A stretch of 64,000 bases of DNA, taken from the NCBI RefSeq assembly GCF_021699195.1, contig NZ_SSXE01000008.1:1-64000 (forward strand). Direction: 5' to 3'. Position 1 is the first letter of the stretch. Every line of letters begins with the position of its first letter. Of this stretch, positions 8,055 to 16,745 are shown piece by piece. The translations under genes and the position numbers were made by a program. The notes beneath the pieces were generated by a model. That model saw only the letters and a list, made by a program, of their open reading frames with translations, did no database searches and was not told the origin of the DNA. The DNA is from Nonomuraea sp. MG754425. GTDB taxonomy: Bacteria; Actinomycetota; Actinomycetes; Streptosporangiales; Streptosporangiaceae.

Positions 8055-8169
8055 CGTCGGCGCGCCGGAACACGGTCACCGCGGAGCCCGCGGGGCGTTC
8101 GAAGCCCTGCTCGTACCAGGTGCGGCCGAGGTCGGGGTAGCGGACGCCGCCGGAGCGGGGCGGGCGGGC
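8035..8169 (-). pseudogene. Possible C-terminal gene remnant
   Basis: Behind the stop of the small protein at 8170, the same minus-strand frame continues with a protein-like sequence (GGVRYPDLGRTWYEQGFERP, then AGSAVTVFRR). It ends at a TGA inside the amidase 3' end. It has no start codon or ribosome site and looks like the tail of a lost gene. No family is recognised, and a chance frame cannot be excluded. Confidence 0.22.
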
Positions 8170-8355
8170 TCAGCCGTGCGGGCAGAGGGGTTCGCCGCCG
8201 ACCACGCACGCGATGTCGTCGAGTTCGCAACTCAGCAACGTGCCGTCCATGCCGAGCACGAGCACCAGATCGCGCCGCGACGGATGGGCCAGCATGACCC
8301 GCCCGACGACGCCGTTGTCCAAGATCACGGTAGGCCGGCCTGCCGCGTTGTCCAT
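8170..8355 (-). CDS. Small hypothetical protein
   Basis: About 61 residues from the ATG at 8355, which is preceded by AGGAG ten bases upstream; an in-frame ATG at 8442 would extend it to 90 residues. The sequence has alternating hydrophobic strands (TVILDNGVVGRVMLAHP, RRDLVLVLGMDGTLLSCELD) like a small SH3-like or beta-barrel fold, and two late cysteines (IACVVGGEPLCPHG) that could bind metal. No family is recognised. It is isolated, between the amidase and the FAD monooxygenase. The 230 bases upstream of it (8356-8587) contain nothing I can identify. Confidence 0.5.
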   Translation of the reverse strand: MDNAAGRPTVILDNGVVGRVMLAHPSRRDLVLVLGMDGTLLSCELDDIACVVGGEPLCPHG

Positions 8356-8587
8356 GCCCTCGTGACTCCTCTCAGGGTCCGGAACGAGCCCCGCGCCGGA
8401 CCCGTCATCACCAGGATGCACAGGCTTTCCCTCGATGCGCATCGGTCCTGCGGCGGTAATTCCCTACGTCGCAGGTAGGAGGCGCACGGATCGTCGGCCG
8501 GCCGGCGGCGGTGACGCCGTCATTCTCTCCTTCCGCACCGGCGCCGCTCTTCCCGGCCCCGCATCGGGCGGGCCCGCCGGGACCGGC

Positions 8588-9724
8588 TCAGTAGGACTTG
8601 AGGGCGATGTCGGTGGCGAACTTGTCGCCCAACTTGGTCATCAGGCCCATCATCAGGCCCGACCTGAGCATGCGGTTGCGCATGCGCAGCCGCGTCGGGG
8701 TCGCGGGGGCGAGGAAGGGGCCGGCGTTGCCGTTCTTGGCGATCTTGGCGTACCGCTGGAACTGCCGCTCGTACTCCGCGAAGGCCGCGCGGTGCTCGCC
8801 GCCCGCCGCGGCCAGCTCGCCCGCCAGCACGTACGCGCCCACCATCGCCAGCCCCGAGCCGAACCCGCCCAGCGTGTTGCCGTACGCCGCGTCGCCCAGC
8901 AGCACCACCCGGCCCTGGCTGTAGCGCTCGATCCGCACCTGGCTGATCGAGTCGAGGTAGACGCTCTGCGAGCGGCGCACCGCCTCCAGGATCCGCTGAG
9001 TCCGCCAGCCCATGCCCTGGTAGGCGCGCACGAGGATGTCCTTCTGCTGCTCCACGTCGTAGCGGTCGTAGGTGAGCGGCTCGGAGGCGAAGACGAAGAA
9101 CACCGGCGCCTTCGGCCCGGCCGTGGCCACCAGCCGGCCCGGCTCGTTGTACATCTGCGCCACCGGCCCGAAGTCCTCCTCCACGTCCACCAGGGCGTAG
9201 TGGTAGCCGAGGTGGCGGACGTAGTCGGGCTCGGGGCCGAAGGCCAGCCGGCGCACGTTCGAGTGGATCCCGTCCGCGCCGACGACCAAGTCGTACGTGG
9301 CGGGCGCGGCGTGTTCGAAGGTGACCTGGACGCCGCCGGGCGTCTCGGTGAGCGAGGTGATCGAGTCGCCGAAGACGTACTCGCAGTGCGGGGCGGTGCG
9401 CTCGTACAGGATCCTGGCCAGGTCGCCGCGCCTGATCTCCAGGGCGCCGCCGGTGAACTCGCCGGACATGACCGCCAGCTTGCGGCCGTCGGCGTCCACG
9501 ATCTCCTGGTCGGCGCCGCCCGTCTGGAGGCGGCGCATGTCGTCCAGGATGCCCATGCGGCTCAGCACGGTGAGGTGGGTCTCGCCCTTGAAGTCCACCG
9601 CCTGACCGCCGGGGCGCAGGGCCTTGGCCTTCTCGACGACGGTGGCCCGGTAGCCGTGGTGGGTGAGCCAGTGGGCGAGCGCGGGACCGGCGATGCCGGC
9701 GCCGGAGATGAGGACGTTTCGCAT
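8588..9724 (-). CDS. FAD-dependent monooxygenase (PHBH/TetX-like fold)
   Basis: A 378-residue flavoprotein. The N-terminal dinucleotide motif is NVLISGAGIAGPALAHWL, followed by VVEKAKALRPGGQAVDF (end of the second strand and the PGGxAVD motif of TetX-like enzymes). The mid-protein motif DLVVGADGIHSNVRR is the conserved DG segment of FAD hydroxylases, and VVLLGDAAYGNTLGGFGSGL is the second FAD-binding GD motif. It would hydroxylate an aromatic or polyketide-like substrate using NAD(P)H and oxygen; the substrate is unknown. The start at 9724 was chosen because the Rossmann motif begins immediately. It lies downstream of, and on the same strand as, the giant BTAD regulator, separated by a 220-bp region filled with direct repeats that may control it. 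Confidence 0.9.
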   Translation of the reverse strand: MRNVLISGAGIAGPALAHWLTHHGYRATVVEKAKALRPGGQAVDFKGETHLTVLSRMGILDDMRRLQTGGADQEIVDADGRKLAVMSGEFTGGALEIRRGDLARILYERTAPHCEYVFGDSITSLTETPGGVQVTFEHAAPATYDLVVGADGIHSNVRRLAFGPEPDYVRHLGYHYALVDVEEDFGPVAQMYNEPGRLVATAGPKAPVFFVFASEPLTYDRYDVEQQKDILVRAYQGMGWRTQRILEAVRRSQSVYLDSISQVRIERYSQGRVVLLGDAAYGNTLGGFGSGLAMVGAYVLAGELAAAGGEHRAAFAEYERQFQRYAKIAKNGNAGPFLAPATPTRLRMRNRMLRSGLMMGLMTKLGDKFATDIALKSY

Positions 9725-9784
9725 GTCAGTCAGCTTCGCGAGCCGCGCTGACAACCCGGCGACCGTCCGCTGACAGGGCGGCAC

Positions 9785-9932
9785 GGGGGTGTCAGCGCGT
9801 CGCCACCGGTGACGGCACGGGGGTGTCAGCGCGTGCCGCCGGGCGGGCCGCTACCGGTGGCGGAAGGGGGTGTCAGCACGTCGCCACCCGTGGCGGAAGG
9901 GGGTGGAAGCGCGTCGCCACCGGTGGCCGGAA
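9785..9932. repeat. Four degenerate 33-47 bp direct repeats, most with an internal palindrome
   Basis: Units begin at 9785, 9819, 9866 and 9899 (34, 47, 33 and 34 bp). The shared pattern is GGGGGTGTCAGCGCGTCGCC followed by ACCGGTGGCGGAA. The core CGCCACCGGTGGCG is a perfect 14-bp palindrome in consensus, and each unit departs from it slightly. A partial fifth unit follows. The repeats fill the intergenic space between the BTAD regulator stop (9947) and the FAD monooxygenase start (9724). They could be operators or a decaying minisatellite. Confidence 0.75.
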
Positions 9933-9946
9933 GGGGCGGCGAGGCG

Positions 9947-12900
9947 CTATCGGCCGGCGGTGGCGCGCAGGGTGGCCAGTGCCTCGTCCGCGGACATCGC
10001 CGCACCCCCGGCGTACGCCGCCGCGAACGCCTCGGCCCCGAGCGTACGGGTGGCGCCAGCGGCGGTGGCGGCCACGTCCCGGTCGCCGGACACGGCCATG
10101 CCCCGCACCGCGACCCCGATCCCGAGCAGCAGCGCCGCCCGCTCCGCCGCCTCCCGTCCGGTCCCCGTGAACAGCGCGTGGCCGGCCAGGCCCTCGGCGG
10201 CGTCGGCGACGTCGGTGGCGAAGGGGGAGTCGAGGGCGTCCGCCAGGGCCTGGCCGTGCGCCTGGGTGGCGGCCTCCGCGTCGCCCCTGGCCTCGGCGAG
10301 GCGGCCGAGCGCGGTGTGCAGGTGCGACCTGATCCCGCCGGCGGTGAACGCGCCGGTCTCCGCGCCGGACAACGCCGCCCCGAGCTGCCTGGCCGCCTCG
10401 TCCAGGTCGCCTTCGAGCCGGGCGATCTCCCCGAGCTGGAGGTGCACCCAGGTCGTCACCTCCGGCCGGCCCAGCCGTCGTTCGATCTCGCCCGCCCGCT
10501 CGTAGTCGGCCCGCGCCGCCGCGGCGTCGCCCGCCCGCCGGCGCGCCTCGGCCCGCCGGCCGAGCACCTCGGCCAGCTCGTCGAGCGTGCCCAGCTCCTC
10601 CAGCAGCTCGACGGACTCCGCCCACAGGTCCATGGCCCGCCGCCAGTCGCCGCGCCGGCTCGCGAGCAGCGCCAGCCAGTCGAGCGCCTGCGCCTTCCCC
10701 CAGCGCTCGCCCAGCGCGCCGAAGTCGGCGAGCACCGACTCCAAGATCTGCTCCGCCTCGGTGACCGCGCCGTCGTGCAGCCTCATCAGCGCGATGCTGA
10801 GCCGGATGAGGGCCTCGCCCCACGGCTCGGCGCCGAGCAGCCGCCGCCCCTGCCCGGAGGCCGGCTCCTCGTCCGGAGGGCCCGCGATCATCCCCCACAG
10901 CGCGACGCCGAACCGGTAGCGCACCGGCCGGTCGAGCGACCCGACGACCTGCCTGGCCCGCGTCCAGTGCGGCGAGCCCGCCTCGGGCACGGCGTGCAGG
11001 ACGGCCAGCACGTACTCCTCCTCCAGCCCGGCGGGCAGCTCGGAACCGCAGCCGTCGAGCAGGCGTCCGGCGGGCCCGGCGGCCTGGCCGCGCCGCCCGC
11101 TCAGCCACCAGTACATGGCCAGCGTGCCCATCAGCCGCCACGCGACCGGCCGGTCGTGCTCGACGCCCCAGTGCAGCGCCGCCTGGAGGTTGGCGTCGTC
11201 GGCCGACAGCACGGCCAGCCAGTCGAGTTGCTCGGCCCGGTGGAGGTGGTCGTGGGCGCGCTGCGCGAACTCCAGGTACCAGGCGGCGTGGGCCCGCCGC
11301 AGCCGTTCCTCCTCGCCCGCCTCCGCCAGCCGCTCCAGGCAGAACAGCCGGATGGTGTCGAGCATCTGGTAACGCTCGCCGTCGGTCTCGACCAGCGACT
11401 TGTCCACGAGGTCGGCCAGCGCCTCGCCGCCCTCCGCGCCGCAGACGCGTTCGACCGCCTCCAGGGTCGCGCCGCCGGTGAAGACCGCCAGCCGCCTGGC
11501 CAGCTCCTGTTCCCCGGCCCCGAGCAGGCTCCAGCTCCACTCCACCACCGCGTGCAGCGTCCGGTGCCGGGCGGCGGCCGTACGGTCGCCGCGCGAGAGC
11601 AGCCGGAACCTGCCGTGCGCGGCCAGCCGGTCGGCGACCTCCGCCACCCCGAACGTCCGCAGCCGCGCCGCCGCCAGCTCGATGGCCAGCGGCAGGCCGT
11701 CGAGCGCGGCGCAGATCCGCAGCACCGCCTCCAGGTTGCCGGGGCCGAGCGAGAACCCCGGCCGCACGGCCGCCGCACGGTCGGCGAACAGCCTGACCGC
11801 CGGGTAGCCGAGCGGGTCGTGCGCGTCCGGCGGCGGGACGGTCAGCGGCGCGAGCGGGACGAGGTGCTCGCCGGTGAGGCCCAGCGGCTCCCTGCTGGTG
11901 GCCAGGATGCTCAGACCGGGGCACTCGGCGAGCAGGCGGCGGGCCAGCACGGCGGCCTCGGCGATGACGTGCTCGCAGTTGTCCACGACGAGCAGCAGCT
12001 CCTGCCCGGCCAGCGCGGCGACGAGCACCCCGGCGGGGCCGGGCCCGCCGCCGGCCGCCGGCCTGAGCGCCGGCTCGCGCAACCCGAGCGCCCCGAGCAC
12101 GGCCCGCGCCACCTGCTCCGGGCCGGACCCCGTGGCCACCAGCGACAGGTCCGCGAAGGCGACCTCGGCGGCGGGCGACGGGAGCCGGGGGCGGCGGGTC
12201 GTGGCCTCGATGGCCAGGCGGGTCTTGCCGGTGCCGCCGGGCCCGACGATCGTGACCAGGCGGGCCGCGCGCAGGGCGGCCAGCACGTCGAGCTCCTCCT
12301 CGCGTCCGACGAAGCTGGTGAGCTGGGCGGGCGGGCCCGTCCGGGTGGCGCGCCCGCGCTCGCCGCGCAGGATCTCCAGGTGCAGGGCGGCCAGTTCGGG
12401 CGACGGGTCCGCGCCCAGTTCGCCGGCCAGCAGCCGCCGGCCCTCCTCGTACGCGGCCAGCGCCTCGGCCTGCCGCCCGGCCGCGTGCAGGGCCCGCATC
12501 AGCAGGCCGCGCGCCCGCTCCCGCAGTGGCTGCGCGGCCACCAGCGCGCCCAGCCCGGCGGAGGGGTCGGCGCCGGGGAGTGACAGCTCGGCCTCGTACA
12601 GGTCCTCGGTGGCGGCCAGCCGCAGCTCCTCCAGCCGCAGCGCCTGCGCCGCGGCGAACGGGGCGTCGGCCACGTCCGCGAGCGCCGGTCCGCGCCACAG
12701 CTCCAGCCCCTCACGCAGCACGGACGCGGCCCGTCCGTGCAGCCCGGACGCGAGCAGCCCCCGCCCCTCGCGGGCCAGCCGTTCGAAGCGGTGCGCGTCG
12801 ACGGACTCGGGGTCGGCGGCCAGCCGGTAACCGGCGCCGTGGAACTCGATCAGCCCGGCGGGCAGCCGCCGCCGCAGCCGGGAGACCTGCGCCTGTACCG

Positions 12901-13084
12901 CGTTGGCCGCGCCGGACGGGGGCCGGTCGCCGTACTGGCCGTCGATGAGGTGCTCGACGCTGACCAGCCGTCCCGCGTCGAGCAGCAGCATCGCCAGCAG
13001 CGCGCGCGGACGGGGCCCGCCGAGGGCGATCGGGTCGCCGCCGGGCGGCCACACCGCGAGCGGACCCAGGACGCCGAACTGCAC
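9947..13084 (-). CDS. AfsR-like regulator: BTAD, NB-ARC ATPase and TPR domains
   Basis: A protein of about 1045 residues. The N-terminal winged helix starts VQFGVLGPLAVWPPGGDPIA and is followed by the BTAD domain (LWRGPALADVADAPFA, GRQAEALAAYEEGRRLLAGE). The NB-ARC/AAA region has FVGREEELDVLAAL, Walker A VGPGGTGKTRLAIE and Walker B-like ELLLVVDNCEHV, then LSILATSREPLGLTGEHLVP. The last third is TPR-like helical repeats (RAEARRRAGDAAAARADYER). Such proteins are cytoplasmic ATP-dependent activators of secondary metabolism or extracellular enzyme genes. The start may be GTG 13084 or GTG 13102; neither has a strong ribosome site. It diverges from the M4-M28 protease gene, with palindromes between them, so the protease is a plausible target. 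Confidence 0.9.
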   Translation of the reverse strand: MQFGVLGPLAVWPPGGDPIALGGPRPRALLAMLLLDAGRLVSVEHLIDGQYGDRPPSGAANAVQAQVSRLRRRLPAGLIEFHGAGYRLAADPESVDAHRFERLAREGRGLLASGLHGRAASVLREGLELWRGPALADVADAPFAAAQALRLEELRLAATEDLYEAELSLPGADPSAGLGALVAAQPLRERARGLLMRALHAAGRQAEALAAYEEGRRLLAGELGADPSPELAALHLEILRGERGRATRTGPPAQLTSFVGREEELDVLAALRAARLVTIVGPGGTGKTRLAIEATTRRPRLPSPAAEVAFADLSLVATGSGPEQVARAVLGALGLREPALRPAAGGGPGPAGVLVAALAGQELLLVVDNCEHVIAEAAVLARRLLAECPGLSILATSREPLGLTGEHLVPLAPLTVPPPDAHDPLGYPAVRLFADRAAAVRPGFSLGPGNLEAVLRICAALDGLPLAIELAAARLRTFGVAEVADRLAAHGRFRLLSRGDRTAAARHRTLHAVVEWSWSLLGAGEQELARRLAVFTGGATLEAVERVCGAEGGEALADLVDKSLVETDGERYQMLDTIRLFCLERLAEAGEEERLRRAHAAWYLEFAQRAHDHLHRAEQLDWLAVLSADDANLQAALHWGVEHDRPVAWRLMGTLAMYWWLSGRRGQAAGPAGRLLDGCGSELPAGLEEEYVLAVLHAVPEAGSPHWTRARQVVGSLDRPVRYRFGVALWGMIAGPPDEEPASGQGRRLLGAEPWGEALIRLSIALMRLHDGAVTEAEQILESVLADFGALGERWGKAQALDWLALLASRRGDWRRAMDLWAESVELLEELGTLDELAEVLGRRAEARRRAGDAAAARADYERAGEIERRLGRPEVTTWVHLQLGEIARLEGDLDEAARQLGAALSGAETGAFTAGGIRSHLHTALGRLAEARGDAEAATQAHGQALADALDSPFATDVADAAEGLAGHALFTGTGREAAERAALLLGIGVAVRGMAVSGDRDVAATAAGATRTLGAEAFAAAYAGGAAMSADEALATLRATAGR

Positions 13085-13103
13085 GCCTCGATTGTCCCTC
13101 ACC

Positions 13104-13141
13104 TCACCAGGTGAAACGTAATTATCGGTATACCTACCGAT
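13104..13141. promoter_or_regulatory. Two palindromes between the AfsR-like regulator and the protease
   Basis: TCACC-A-GGTGA lies at 13104-13114 and ATCGGTA-TACC-TACCGAT at 13124-13141. Both are perfect inverted repeats in the 230-bp divergent region, and the surroundings are A/T-rich for this genome (TAATTATCGGTATACC). They are candidate operators or promoter elements for both genes. Confidence 0.4.
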
Positions 13142-13335
13142 GCGAGTACGTATTTTCCCGCCGTCACGGAGCGCCTAGCGTCGGGCGGCAAGAAGGCGAA
13201 ACGGCCCGCTCGCTCTCCCTCACCCCCCATTCCCTGTCACCGACGCGAACCCAGGCGACCCCGGGTTACGCGCGGGCCGCCGTGCGCCCACCAACGCGCG
13301 GCGGCCCAGGGAAGCGCCGAAAGGAGCAACACAGA

Positions 13336-16300
13336 GTGAAACGCAAAGCCTTACTCGCCGCGGTCGTGGGCCTCGCCACGGCCGCGACCGTGGTGTCACC
13401 GGCGCACGCCGCTCCGCCCGGAGCCGCCAAGTCCCAGGAGAGCGCGCGGGCGGCGGCGGCCGACCCCGCCTCGCTCGCCGCGGCGGTCGCCGACAAGGCC
13501 GTCTCCAACCAGCTCGACGAGCTCACCAGGGGCCCGGACGAGGCGTACAGCAGGGTCTCGGTCACGCCGGGCGCGAGCGACATGTTCTACGTGGCGTACG
13601 AGCGCACCTACAAGGGCCTGCCGGTGGTCGGCGGCGACGCCGTCGTGGTCACCGACGCGGCGGGGCACGTCAGGGACACCGTCGCGGCGTCGGGCCCGAG
13701 CCCGCGCGACGTGGCGACCAAACCCGCGATCAGCGCCGGCCGGGCCACCGAGGTCGCGCGGGCCGAACTGGAGCGGGTGGACGACACCGCCGAGCCGCGC
13801 CTGGTCGTGCTGGCCTGGGGCGAGCGGCCCCGGCTGACCTGGGAGGCCGTGGTCAGCGGCATCGACGCGGGCAAGCCGAGCATCCAGCACGTGTTCGTGG
13901 ACGCGCGCACCGGCAAGATCGCCGACTCCTACGACCTCGTACGCGCCGGCACCGGCAACGGCTACTACTACGGCCAGGTCACCATCGGCACGAGCGGCTC
14001 CGGCAGCTCGTACTCGATGACCGACACCACCAGGCCCGGCATCCAGTGCGGCGGCCAGGGCGGCACCGCCTACACCGGCACCGACGACGCGTGGGGCAAC
14101 GCCTCCGGCACCAACCTGGAGACCGCCTGCGTGGACGCGCTCTACGGCGTGCAGCGCGAGTGGGACATGCTGCGCGACTGGCTGGGCCGCAACGGCATCA
14201 ACGGCAGCGGGCGCGGCTTCCCGGCGCGGGTCGGCCTGAACGACGTCAACGCCTACTGGAACGGCAGCTACACGAACTTCGGCCACAACCAGGCCAACAC
14301 CCAGCAGGCCACGCCGATCGACGTGGTGGCCCACGAGTTCGGGCACGCGATCTTCCAGACCACCCCGGGCGGCGCCGGCTCCGGCAACGAGAACGGCGGC
14401 ATCAACGAGGGCACCGGCGACATCTTCGGCGCGCTGACCGAGGCGTACGCCAACCACGCCGCCGACCCGCCGGACTACCTGGTCGGCGAGGAGGTCAACC
14501 TGGTCGGGCAGGGCCCGATCCGCAACATGTACAACCCGAGCGCGCTCGGCGACCCGAACTGCTACTCGTCGTCGATCCCCAGCACCGAGGTGCACGCGGC
14601 GGCCGGCCCGCTGAACCACTGGTTCTACCTGCTCGCCGAGGGCAACAACCCCGGCGGCGGCAAGCCGTCCAGCCCGATCTGCTCCGGCGGCCCCTCGTCG
14701 GTGACCGGTGTCGGCATCCAGAAGGCCGGCAAGATCTTCATGGGCGCGCTCGCCCGCAAGACGTCCGCCTGGCGCTACACGAACGTCCGCGCGGCCTCCG
14801 TCGCGGCCGTCATCGAGCTGTACGGCTCCAGCAGCGCCGAGTGCAACACCACGAAGGCCGCCTGGAGCGCGGTGAGCGTGGCGGCGGCGTCGGGTGAGCC
14901 CGCGTGCGGCACGCCGGGCAACGACTTCTCGCTCTCGCTCAACCCGTCCGCCGGCAGCGGCGCCCCCGGCCAGCAGGTCACGGCCACGGTCAGCACGCAG
15001 ACCACCTCGGGCACCGCGCAGACCGTGACCCTGTCGGCGTCGGGCCTGCCGTCCGGCACCACGGCGAGCTTCAGCCCGGCGTCGGTGACCTCGGGCAGCG
15101 CCTCGACGCTGACGCTGTCGGTCGGCTCGGCCACGGCACAGGGGACGTACCCGATCACCGTCACCGGCACGGGGGCGACCTCGCACACCGCGTCGTACTC
15201 GCTGACCGTCGGCCAGGGCCCCGGCGGCGATGACCCGCCGGACATCAGCCTGACCAACGTCAAGGCACACCTGACGCAACTCCAGTCGATCGCCACCGCC
15301 AACGGCGGGAACCGCAGGTCCACGACCAACGGCTACCTGCAGTCGGTGTCGTACGTCGAGGACAAGCTGCGCGCGGCCGGCTACACCGTGGTCCGGCAGA
15401 GCTGCACCACCGCCTACTGCACCAGCGGCGCGGGCCCGAACCTGATCGCCGACTGGCCGGGCGGCGACGCCAACCAGGTCATCATGTCCGGCGCGCACCT
15501 CGACGGCGTGGCCGCCGGGCCCGGCATCAACGACAACGGCTCCGGCTCCGCGAACCTCCTCGAGGTCGCCCTCACCCTCGCCCAGCGCAACCCGACCCTG
15601 GCCAAGCACGTCAGGTTCGGCTGGTGGACGGACGAGGAGCAGGGGCTCAACGGGTCGGAGTACTACGTGGCCTCCCTCAGCGCCGCCGAGCGGTCGAGGA
15701 TCCAGGTCTACTACAACTACGACATGACGGGCTCGACCAACGGCGGCTACTTCATCAACAACATCAACACCGCCGGGGCCGCGTACCTCAAGGAGTTCTA
15801 CGACCGGCTGAGCCTCCAGCCCGAGGAGAACGTCGAGGGCGCCAACCGCTCCGACGACGCCTCCTTCCGCAACGCCGGCATCGCCAGCTCGGGCGTCGCG
15901 GCCGGAGCCAGCGCCACCAAGACCACGGCGCAGGCGGCCAAGTGGGGCGGCACGGCAGGACGCGCGTACGACTCCTGCTACCACTCCTCCTGCGACACCA
16001 CGGCCAACATCAACGACACCGTCCTGGACCGGGCGGCCGACGCCGCCATGTACGCGGTCTGGAAGCAGGCGGTCGGCGGCACCCCGCCCACCCGTGACTT
16101 CTCGATGTCGGCGAGCCCCGCGAGCGGCACCGTGCAGGCGGGTTCGGCGGCCACGTCCACCATCGCCACCAGCACCACGGCGGGCACCGCCCAGACCGTG
16201 AACCTGGCGGCCGCGGGCCTGCCGACCGGCGCCACGGCCACGTTCAACCCGGCCTCGGTGACCTCGGGCGGGACCGCCACGCTGACGATCTCGACCGCGC

Positions 16301-16740
16301 CCACCACCCCGGCCGGCAGCTACACCGTCACGGTGACCGGTACGGGCGAGGCGGCCACGCGGACGACGACGTACGCGCTGACCGTCCAGAGCACCACGGG
16401 CGGCCGGACCTTCACCAACGACACCGACCGTCCGATCTACGACTACAGCAACACCCAGAGCTCGATCACCTCCACCGCGACGGGCACCGCGACCTCGCCG
16501 GTCCGGGTGTCCATCACGATCAGCCACACGTGCGCGGAGGACCTCGACATCTGGCTGCGCGGCCCCAACGGCACCTGGTACGTGGTCGACAGCTACGGCG
16601 GCACGACCTGCACCTCCTACGGCACCAGGACGTTCTCCGTCCCGGTGAGCCAGCAGGCGGCCGGCACGTGGGTGCTCGACATCGAGGACGTCTACGCCGG
16701 TGACACCGGCTACCTCGACTCGTGGAGCATCACGGTCTGA
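13336..16740 (+). CDS. Secreted M4 endopeptidase fused to an M28 aminopeptidase and a P-domain
   Basis: A 1134-residue exported protease. Order: Sec signal (1-26, cut after SPAHA); FTP/PepSY-type propeptide (about 30-205); M4 catalytic domain with HEFGH (H333, H337), NEGTGD (E358) and VHAAAGPLNH (H420); an Ig-like repeat (about 535-630); an M28 aminopeptidase domain with metal-ligand motifs GAHLDG (H721), NDNGSG (D733), DEEQG (E767/E768), NYDMTG (D796) and YHSSCD (H883); a second Ig-like repeat similar to the first; and a C-terminal proprotein-convertase P-domain (CAEDLDIWLRGPNGTWYVVD). Both active sites look complete, so one chain could cut within proteins and trim the new amino ends. AAGGAG at 13321 supports the GTG at 13336. 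It is flanked by two giant regulators. Thermolysin-type zymogen processing is expected. Confidence 0.93.
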   Translation: MKRKALLAAVVGLATAATVVSPAHAAPPGAAKSQESARAAAADPASLAAAVADKAVSNQLDELTRGPDEAYSRVSVTPGASDMFYVAYERTYKGLPVVGGDAVVVTDAAGHVRDTVAASGPSPRDVATKPAISAGRATEVARAELERVDDTAEPRLVVLAWGERPRLTWEAVVSGIDAGKPSIQHVFVDARTGKIADSYDLVRAGTGNGYYYGQVTIGTSGSGSSYSMTDTTRPGIQCGGQGGTAYTGTDDAWGNASGTNLETACVDALYGVQREWDMLRDWLGRNGINGSGRGFPARVGLNDVNAYWNGSYTNFGHNQANTQQATPIDVVAHEFGHAIFQTTPGGAGSGNENGGINEGTGDIFGALTEAYANHAADPPDYLVGEEVNLVGQGPIRNMYNPSALGDPNCYSSSIPSTEVHAAAGPLNHWFYLLAEGNNPGGGKPSSPICSGGPSSVTGVGIQKAGKIFMGALARKTSAWRYTNVRAASVAAVIELYGSSSAECNTTKAAWSAVSVAAASGEPACGTPGNDFSLSLNPSAGSGAPGQQVTATVSTQTTSGTAQTVTLSASGLPSGTTASFSPASVTSGSASTLTLSVGSATAQGTYPITVTGTGATSHTASYSLTVGQGPGGDDPPDISLTNVKAHLTQLQSIATANGGNRRSTTNGYLQSVSYVEDKLRAAGYTVVRQSCTTAYCTSGAGPNLIADWPGGDANQVIMSGAHLDGVAAGPGINDNGSGSANLLEVALTLAQRNPTLAKHVRFGWWTDEEQGLNGSEYYVASLSAAERSRIQVYYNYDMTGSTNGGYFINNINTAGAAYLKEFYDRLSLQPEENVEGANRSDDASFRNAGIASSGVAAGASATKTTAQAAKWGGTAGRAYDSCYHSSCDTTANINDTVLDRAADAAMYAVWKQAVGGTPPTRDFSMSASPASGTVQAGSAATSTIATSTTAGTAQTVNLAAAGLPTGATATFNPASVTSGGTATLTISTAPTTPAGSYTVTVTGTGEAATRTTTYALTVQSTTGGRTFTNDTDRPIYDYSNTQSSITSTATGTATSPVRVSITISHTCAEDLDIWLRGPNGTWYVVDSYGGTTCTSYGTRTFSVPVSQQAAGTWVLDIEDVYAGDTGYLDSWSITV

Positions 16741-16745
16741 CCGGT

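Noticed and set aside
9785..9932. CRISPR array
   Set aside because: The repeats are contiguous and degenerate with no unique spacers, and there are no cas genes in the window.
9809..12583. A 924-codon plus-strand frame opposite the AfsR-like regulator
   Set aside because: It is a shadow of the GC-rich regulator gene: no domain, a biased Arg/Gln/Pro composition and no ribosome site.
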